A stretch of DNA of 64,000 nt. Source: an uncultured Pelagibacteraceae bacterium. Its GTDB lineage: Bacteria > Pseudomonadota > Alphaproteobacteria > Pelagibacterales > Pelagibacteraceae. The notes beneath the pieces are model-generated. The model saw only the letters and a list, made by a program, of their open reading frames with translations, was not told the origin of the DNA and did not search any database. The translations under genes and the position numbers were made by a program. Position 1 is the stretch's first letter. Every line of letters starts with the position of its first letter. Location: the NCBI GenBank assembly GCA_902595535.1, contig CACJQI010000001.1:1-64000 (forward strand), written 5' to 3'. This document shows positions 59,987 through 64,000 of this stretch, in pieces.

Positions 59987-60691
59987 ATGAACAGTGTAGA
60001 AAAAAAAATAATTGCAATTGGAGGTGTTGGTATATCACCTGAGTCAGATAAAAAACTAGATCTTTATATATTAAGTCATTCAAAAAAAACTGAAAATGAT
60101 ATTGGTTTTTTAGCAACTGCTAGCAAAGATGATGAAGAAAAGATAAATAAATTTTATAAAAGATTTGAAAATACAAATTCACAGTTATCTCATTTTAATC
60201 TTACATCTAATGTAAATGATTTCTCAGAATGGCTGTTAAATAAAGACATAGTTTATGTTGGGGGTGGTAGTACTTTTTTCATGCTGGAAATTTGGAAAAA
60301 AAATAATTTAGAAAAAATTTTTAAACTTGCCTATGAAAAAGGTATTATATTATCTGGTGTAAGTGCTGGTGCAGTTTGTTGGTTTGATTGGATATTGTCA
60401 GATTCAATGGGGCAAGGTTTTGAGCCATTAAAGGGAATTGGTCTTATAAAAGGAGCCTGCACACCTCATTCTTCTGATATTGATAGATTAAATAAGTTTG
60501 AATTTAATATCAAAAATAACAAATTACCTGAAGGGATCGCTATTGATGACGGTGTGGCAGTAGTTTTGATTGACGGAAAACCAACTGAAGTTTATTCTAC
60601 TGTTGATAATCATAACGCCTATTTTTTAGATAAAAGTAAAAAAATTAATCTTAAAGAATATATAAAAAAATATGATCAACATAACGGCTAG
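59987..60691 (+). CDS. PepE/cyanophycinase-like S51 serine peptidase
   Basis: This 234-residue protein belongs to peptidase family S51. The nucleophile serine lies in ILSGVSAGAVCWFD, preceded by IVYVGGGSTFFMLE. Dipeptidase E cleaves aspartyl dipeptides; relatives cleave cyanophycin or process other small peptides. The final segment has an acidic DGVAVVLIDGKP turn, typical of the family. It overlaps the next gene by 20 bases, so it is the first gene of a tight operon whose other members are oxidoreductase and decarboxylase-like enzymes. Confidence 0.88.
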   Translation: MNSVEKKIIAIGGVGISPESDKKLDLYILSHSKKTENDIGFLATASKDDEEKINKFYKRFENTNSQLSHFNLTSNVNDFSEWLLNKDIVYVGGGSTFFMLEIWKKNNLEKIFKLAYEKGIILSGVSAGAVCWFDWILSDSMGQGFEPLKGIGLIKGACTPHSSDIDRLNKFEFNIKNNKLPEGIAIDDGVAVVLIDGKPTEVYSTVDNHNAYFLDKSKKINLKEYIKKYDQHNG

Positions 60692-61826
60692 TAAAAAAAT
60701 TCACAGTATTGAGGATGCAAGAATTTTAGCAAAAAAAAGAATGCCTAGGTTAATGTTTGATTTTGTAGATGGTGCCTCTGGTGATGAAAAACTTTGTGAA
60801 ATTAATAGTACAGCGTTAGATCAGATCAGGCTTGAGCCAAAAGTTTTAAGAAATGTTGAGAATAGAAACTTAAAAAAAAAATTTTTAGATATTGAGTTTG
60901 ATCAACCTTTTGGTTTTTCTCCAATGGGTATGTGTAATTTAACTTGGACTGGTGCAGACAAAATGCTTGCTAATGAAAGTGTTGTGAACAATATACCTGC
61001 TTGCGTTTCAATGGCATCATCAACATCATTAGAAAAAATGTATGAACTATCAGAGGGACGTTCATGGATTCAATTATATAATTTTCAAGAGAGTTTTGTA
61101 ATGGAGCTTTTGCAAAGAGCAGAACAGACCGGTTATAAAGTAGCTATTCTAACTGTAGATGTGCCAATTCAGTTTAGAAGAGCTAAAGATAATAAAAATG
61201 GATTTACTGTTCCTTTTAAAATTGGACCTAAGCAAATATTTGATTTTGCGACCCACCCCCTTTGGTCATTGTCAACTTTATTAGGTGGTATTCCAAAACC
61301 TATGAATTATGAAACATCAAAAAATGGTAATAAATTTGTAAGAAGTGAAAGTAGAGGTGCAACGGATTGGGAAACTTTAAAAAGAGTAAGAGATGCGTGG
61401 AAAGGTAAATTGATAATCAAAGGTGTTATGTCACCAGAAGATGCTACTAAAATTAAAGCAGAAGGTGTAGATGCTATTCAAGTATCAAATCATGGTGGAA
61501 GACAATTAGATAGTGCTACTGCTGCTATTGAAGCATTACCAATAATTAGAAACGCACTTGGTAAAGAATTTCCTTTGCTTTTTGATAGTGGAATAAGAGG
61601 TGGAAGTGACATCATAAGGGCTTTAGCTTTAGGTGCTAACTATGTGATGCTAGGAAGACCATTGATGTACGGGATAGGTGCTGATGGTGAAAAAGGATTA
61701 AGAAGAATTTTAGATATAATTAAAGATGAACTAAGTACTGCACTTGGGTTAGTTGGTTTAACTGATATAAACGATGTGTCATCAGAAATTATTGCTAAAA
61801 AATTTATTCAAAATATGAAATACTAA
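60672..61826 (+). CDS. FMN-dependent 2-hydroxyacid dehydrogenase/oxidase
   Basis: This 384-residue alpha-hydroxyacid FMN enzyme is of the LldD/glycolate oxidase family. Motifs are FDFVDGASGDE, FSPMGMCNLTWTGAD, WIQLYNFQ, AILTVDVP and the active-site histidine in QVSNHGGRQLDSA, followed by LLFDSGIRGGSDIIRALALGA. It oxidises an L-2-hydroxy acid such as lactate or glycolate to the oxo acid. The gene overlaps the PepE-like gene by 20 bases and ends four bases before a ThDP enzyme that could act on the product. Confidence 0.9.
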   Translation: MINITASKKIHSIEDARILAKKRMPRLMFDFVDGASGDEKLCEINSTALDQIRLEPKVLRNVENRNLKKKFLDIEFDQPFGFSPMGMCNLTWTGADKMLANESVVNNIPACVSMASSTSLEKMYELSEGRSWIQLYNFQESFVMELLQRAEQTGYKVAILTVDVPIQFRRAKDNKNGFTVPFKIGPKQIFDFATHPLWSLSTLLGGIPKPMNYETSKNGNKFVRSESRGATDWETLKRVRDAWKGKLIIKGVMSPEDATKIKAEGVDAIQVSNHGGRQLDSATAAIEALPIIRNALGKEFPLLFDSGIRGGSDIIRALALGANYVMLGRPLMYGIGADGEKGLRRILDIIKDELSTALGLVGLTDINDVSSEIIAKKFIQNMKY

Positions 61827-61830
61827 TACT

Positions 61831-63573
61831 ATGTCAGAAAAAAAAATAAGAGGCGGGTCATTAATAGCAAGAGCTTTAAAAGATAAGGGAATACAACATG
61901 TTTTCACATTATCTGGAGGTTTTTGTAATCCGGCTTTAGAGGGATTCATGGAATGTCAAATGGAGGTTATAAACTGCCCTCATGAACAAATAGCAGGTCA
62001 TATTGCTGATGGACATACTAGAATTACTAGAAAACCAGCTGTCTGTCTTGTTGGACCAGAAGGTTTTGCAAACGCAGTACCTTCAATGATGGAGGCTTGG
62101 GGAGAAAGATCACCAGTTATTTTTATTACTGGTTCAAGTAGTTTAAAAAGACAAGGTTCAGGAGGTTTTAAAGAAATAGACGACGTTTCTATTGCTGCAC
62201 CTTTAACAAAGTATAGTGCAAGCATAACAGATGGAACTAGAATTAGAGAATTTGTGGACAAAGCATATAGAATAGCAACTAATGGATATCCTGGGGCTGT
62301 TCATTTAAGTTTACCAGTTGATATTATGTTTTCTTCTTTTTCAGAAGATGCGGGACTTGAGGAAAGACCTTTTTCTCATCAAGCAAAACCAGTTGATAAA
62401 GCATGGCCAGATCCAAAAAATATTTCTGAAATATTAGAGCTTGCATGCAATGCAAAAAAACCAGTTTTAATTGGTGGGCATGGAGTTTGGTGGTCTGAGT
62501 CTGAAAAAAAATTAGAAGAAGTTGGAAACAATTTATCTATACCGATTTTTAATATTCCTTATCACCAAAAATTATTAGGAGAAGAAGCAAATGCTTATAT
62601 GGGGTTAGCAGATATTCATCAGTATCCTCCATCAAAGTTTGCATTACATGAATCTGACTTAGTATTAATGGTTGGAGCAAGACTAGATAATCAAATGAAT
62701 TTTGGTAATCCTCCTCTTTTTCCAAAATCAACTAAACTTGTTTGTATAAATGGATCTCATGAGGAAATTGAACTTAATAGAGCAGCAGATATAAATCTAT
62801 TATGTGACCCAGGTGTATTTTTAGATACTTTAAAAAACCTCAAAAAAAATAACAAATGGAATTTAGGTAATGAATGGTTTGATCTTAATAAATCAAAAAA
62901 ACAAGAATGGGTTAATAAAACTTTAGAGGATTTAAATAAAGAAACTAAAAAAGCAGAATCTAATGGGGGGAAAATGCATCCACTTCAATTAGCTTTAGAT
63001 GTTCAGGATGCAATTGGAGAAAAAGACTGGTTAGTTATTGATGGAGGTAATACTCATTTTTGGTCTGAAATTGCGATCAATATTGCAGGTTCAAAAGGAA
63101 AAAAAATTGGAGGCATTTTACATCCTGGAACATTTAGTATGCTAGGTGTTGGTGTACCTTTTGCACTGTCTGCAAAAAATACTCATCCAGATTCAAATGT
63201 AATTTTAATTAGTGGTGATGGAGCTTTTCTTTCTGGAGGCTTATCAATTGAAGCTGCCTTTCAAGAGAATAAACCAATAGTAGTTGTAATAGATAATAAT
63301 GGAGGTTTAGATTGTATTTCTCAACAACAAGAACGTTTGTTTGATAGTGGAAAACATTTTGCTACAGATTTTAGAGACATACCGTTTCATAAAATTTTTG
63401 AGGGATTTGGTGGACATGGTGAGTTAGTTACAAAAAGAGAGGAATTAGCTCCAGCATTAAAAAGGGCTTTAGAAAGTGGAAAAACTGCATGTGTAAACGT
63501 CAAAGCTAAAGGTGTAATAAGTCCAATAGTTGCTGCAGTTAGCGACAAAAGAGATAAGGCTTCAATAGAATAA
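61831..63573 (+). CDS. Acetolactate synthase-like ThDP-dependent enzyme
   Basis: This 580-residue ThDP enzyme has the three-domain acetolactate synthase fold. The catalytic glutamate is Glu52 (CPHEQIAGHIADGHTR) and the ThDP-binding stretch runs from GDGAFLSGGL to DNNGG. The reaction may be decarboxylation or carboligation of a 2-oxo acid. The glutamate rules against glyoxylate carboligase, which lacks it. FAD-site and feedback subunit clues are absent, so it is probably not the biosynthetic IlvB. Four-base spacing to both neighbours links it to the FMN dehydrogenase and to the transthyretin-like protein. Confidence 0.85.
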   Translation: MSEKKIRGGSLIARALKDKGIQHVFTLSGGFCNPALEGFMECQMEVINCPHEQIAGHIADGHTRITRKPAVCLVGPEGFANAVPSMMEAWGERSPVIFITGSSSLKRQGSGGFKEIDDVSIAAPLTKYSASITDGTRIREFVDKAYRIATNGYPGAVHLSLPVDIMFSSFSEDAGLEERPFSHQAKPVDKAWPDPKNISEILELACNAKKPVLIGGHGVWWSESEKKLEEVGNNLSIPIFNIPYHQKLLGEEANAYMGLADIHQYPPSKFALHESDLVLMVGARLDNQMNFGNPPLFPKSTKLVCINGSHEEIELNRAADINLLCDPGVFLDTLKNLKKNNKWNLGNEWFDLNKSKKQEWVNKTLEDLNKETKKAESNGGKMHPLQLALDVQDAIGEKDWLVIDGGNTHFWSEIAINIAGSKGKKIGGILHPGTFSMLGVGVPFALSAKNTHPDSNVILISGDGAFLSGGLSIEAAFQENKPIVVVIDNNGGLDCISQQQERLFDSGKHFATDFRDIPFHKIFEGFGGHGELVTKREELAPALKRALESGKTACVNVKAKGVISPIVAAVSDKRDKASIE

Positions 63574-63577
63574 ACTT

Positions 63578-63913
63578 ATGGCAACTTTATCTTCTCACTT
63601 ACTTAATTCAGTTGATGGAACTCATGCAAATGGAGTTAAAGTTATAATTAATCAAATAAATTCATCTGGAAATAAAATTATTTTTTTTGAAACTGAAACT
63701 GATAGTGGAGGTAGAATTTTAAAAGATTTTAATCTTTCGGAAGACGATTGTAATTGTGACTATGAAATGATCTGTAAAACTTCTGACTATTTTTCTAAAA
63801 AAAAAATTGTTTCTGAAATAATAATTAAATTTAGAATGGAAGATCCTAAAAAAAAATATCACTTACCTATTATTATATCTCCAAATGGTTATTCAATTTG
63901 GTGGTCTCAATAA
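63578..63913 (+). CDS. Transthyretin-like / 5-hydroxyisourate hydrolase family protein
   Basis: This 111-residue protein has the HIUase fold. His7 in TLSSHLLNSVDGTHANG, Arg46 in GGRIL and His95 in YHLPIIISPNGYS match the catalytic residues His9, Arg47 and His98 of the family. The C-terminal YRGS signature, however, is changed to WWSQ. HIUase hydrolyses 5-hydroxyisourate in purine breakdown; the altered tail may shift substrate. The next genes are a ThDP enzyme upstream and a DmdA-like gene 16 bases downstream, with no other purine-catabolic genes in view. Confidence 0.8.
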   Translation: MATLSSHLLNSVDGTHANGVKVIINQINSSGNKIIFFETETDSGGRILKDFNLSEDDCNCDYEMICKTSDYFSKKKIVSEIIIKFRMEDPKKKYHLPIIISPNGYSIWWSQ

Positions 63914-63929
63914 TTAATTAAATTTTTTT

Positions 63930-64000
63930 ATGTCTAAAAATATAAAATTAAACATGTCGAGAAGAATTAGAAGAACTCCATTTACAAACCGAGTTGAGCA
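63930..64000 (+). CDS. dmdA: DmdA-like folate-dependent demethylase, N-terminal fragment
   Basis: Only 71 bases are inside the window, encoding MSKNIKLNMSRRIRRTPFTNRVE. The SRRxRxTPFTxRVE start is typical of the DMSP demethylase DmdA group of GcvT-fold proteins. DmdA transfers a methyl group of DMSP to tetrahydrofolate. It starts 16 bases after the transthyretin-like gene, so it is probably in the same operon. With so little sequence, a DmdA paralogue with another substrate cannot be excluded. Confidence 0.55.
   Translation, partial: MSKNIKLNMSRRIRRTPFTNRVE

Noticed and set aside
61831..63573. Glyoxylate carboligase (Gcl) because of the HIUase-like neighbour.
   Set aside because: The catalytic glutamate (Glu52) is present, whereas Gcl lacks it, and other allantoin pathway genes are absent.
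1..64000. CRISPR arrays, insertion sequences, integrases, tRNA or rRNA genes.
   Set aside because: No regularly spaced direct repeats, transposase-like frames or tRNA-like cloverleaf sequences were seen on reading either strand.

Overview
The window reads as a piece of a SAR11 (Pelagibacterales, Alphaproteobacteria) genome. The DNA is very AT-rich, intergenic gaps are tiny, many genes overlap by 1-20 bases, and the gene set is the typical SAR11 mix of methylated-amine, one-carbon and osmolyte metabolism with high-affinity ABC transporters. This assignment comes from gene content and sequence character; no search was run. No tRNA, rRNA, CRISPR array, insertion sequence or prophage was seen. 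No stretch longer than about 300 bases lacks a gene.

Layout. (1) 1-4470: a heterotetrameric sarcosine oxidase-type operon (soxB-soxD-soxA, cut by the window edge) diverges from fhs, formate-tetrahydrofolate ligase. (2) 4475-8931: an operon for glycerol kinase, a glycerol-3-phosphate dehydrogenase-like protein, an iron alcohol dehydrogenase and an orphan class I glutamine amidotransferase. (3) 9025-19046: a trimethylamine/TMAO island. It holds trimethylamine monooxygenase (tmm), a TMAO-type ABC transporter (tmoW, tmoV, tmoX), three small envelope or unknown genes inside the transporter locus, the DUF1989-GcvT TMAO demethylase (tdm) and a small winged-helix-like protein abutting tdm. (4) 19082-22075: malyl-CoA lyase with a two-subunit malate-CoA ligase.

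(5) 22220-36162: two paralogous nitrogen modules, each a glutamine synthetase-like ligase plus a glutamate synthase split into three proteins. Module 1 (22220-28789) adds a flavin oxidoreductase and a lysine-rich protein and is followed by an Amt transporter. Module 2 (30779-36162) fits gamma-glutamylmethylamide synthetase plus N-methylglutamate synthase (gmaS, mgsABC) and adds a diaminopropionate ammonia-lyase-like enzyme. Module 1 keeps the iron-sulfur cysteines of the FMN subunit; module 2 has lost all three.

(6) 36167-50094: mostly housekeeping genes (photolyase, YjbQ, ZapE, BamB/YfgM-like pair, aconitase, CsaA, ArgE-like, aldehyde dehydrogenase, agmatinase family, cyclophilin). (7) 50098-57824: a fatty-acid oxidation fusion protein and a complete peptide-type ABC transporter. 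(8) 57984-64000: a GcvT-family protein, an orphan binding protein without a signal peptide, then a tight operon of PepE-like peptidase, FMN 2-hydroxyacid dehydrogenase, ThDP enzyme, transthyretin-like (5-hydroxyisourate hydrolase family) protein and the first 71 bases of a DmdA-like demethylase.

How it fits together. TMAO is imported by TmoXWV or made from TMA by Tmm, and Tdm yields dimethylamine and formaldehyde. Methylamine is handled through GmaS and MgsABC. N-methyl groups enter tetrahydrofolate through the Sox and GcvT-fold proteins, and fhs links the folate pool to formate. Malyl-CoA lyase links glyoxylate and acetyl-CoA to this C1 and glycine metabolism.
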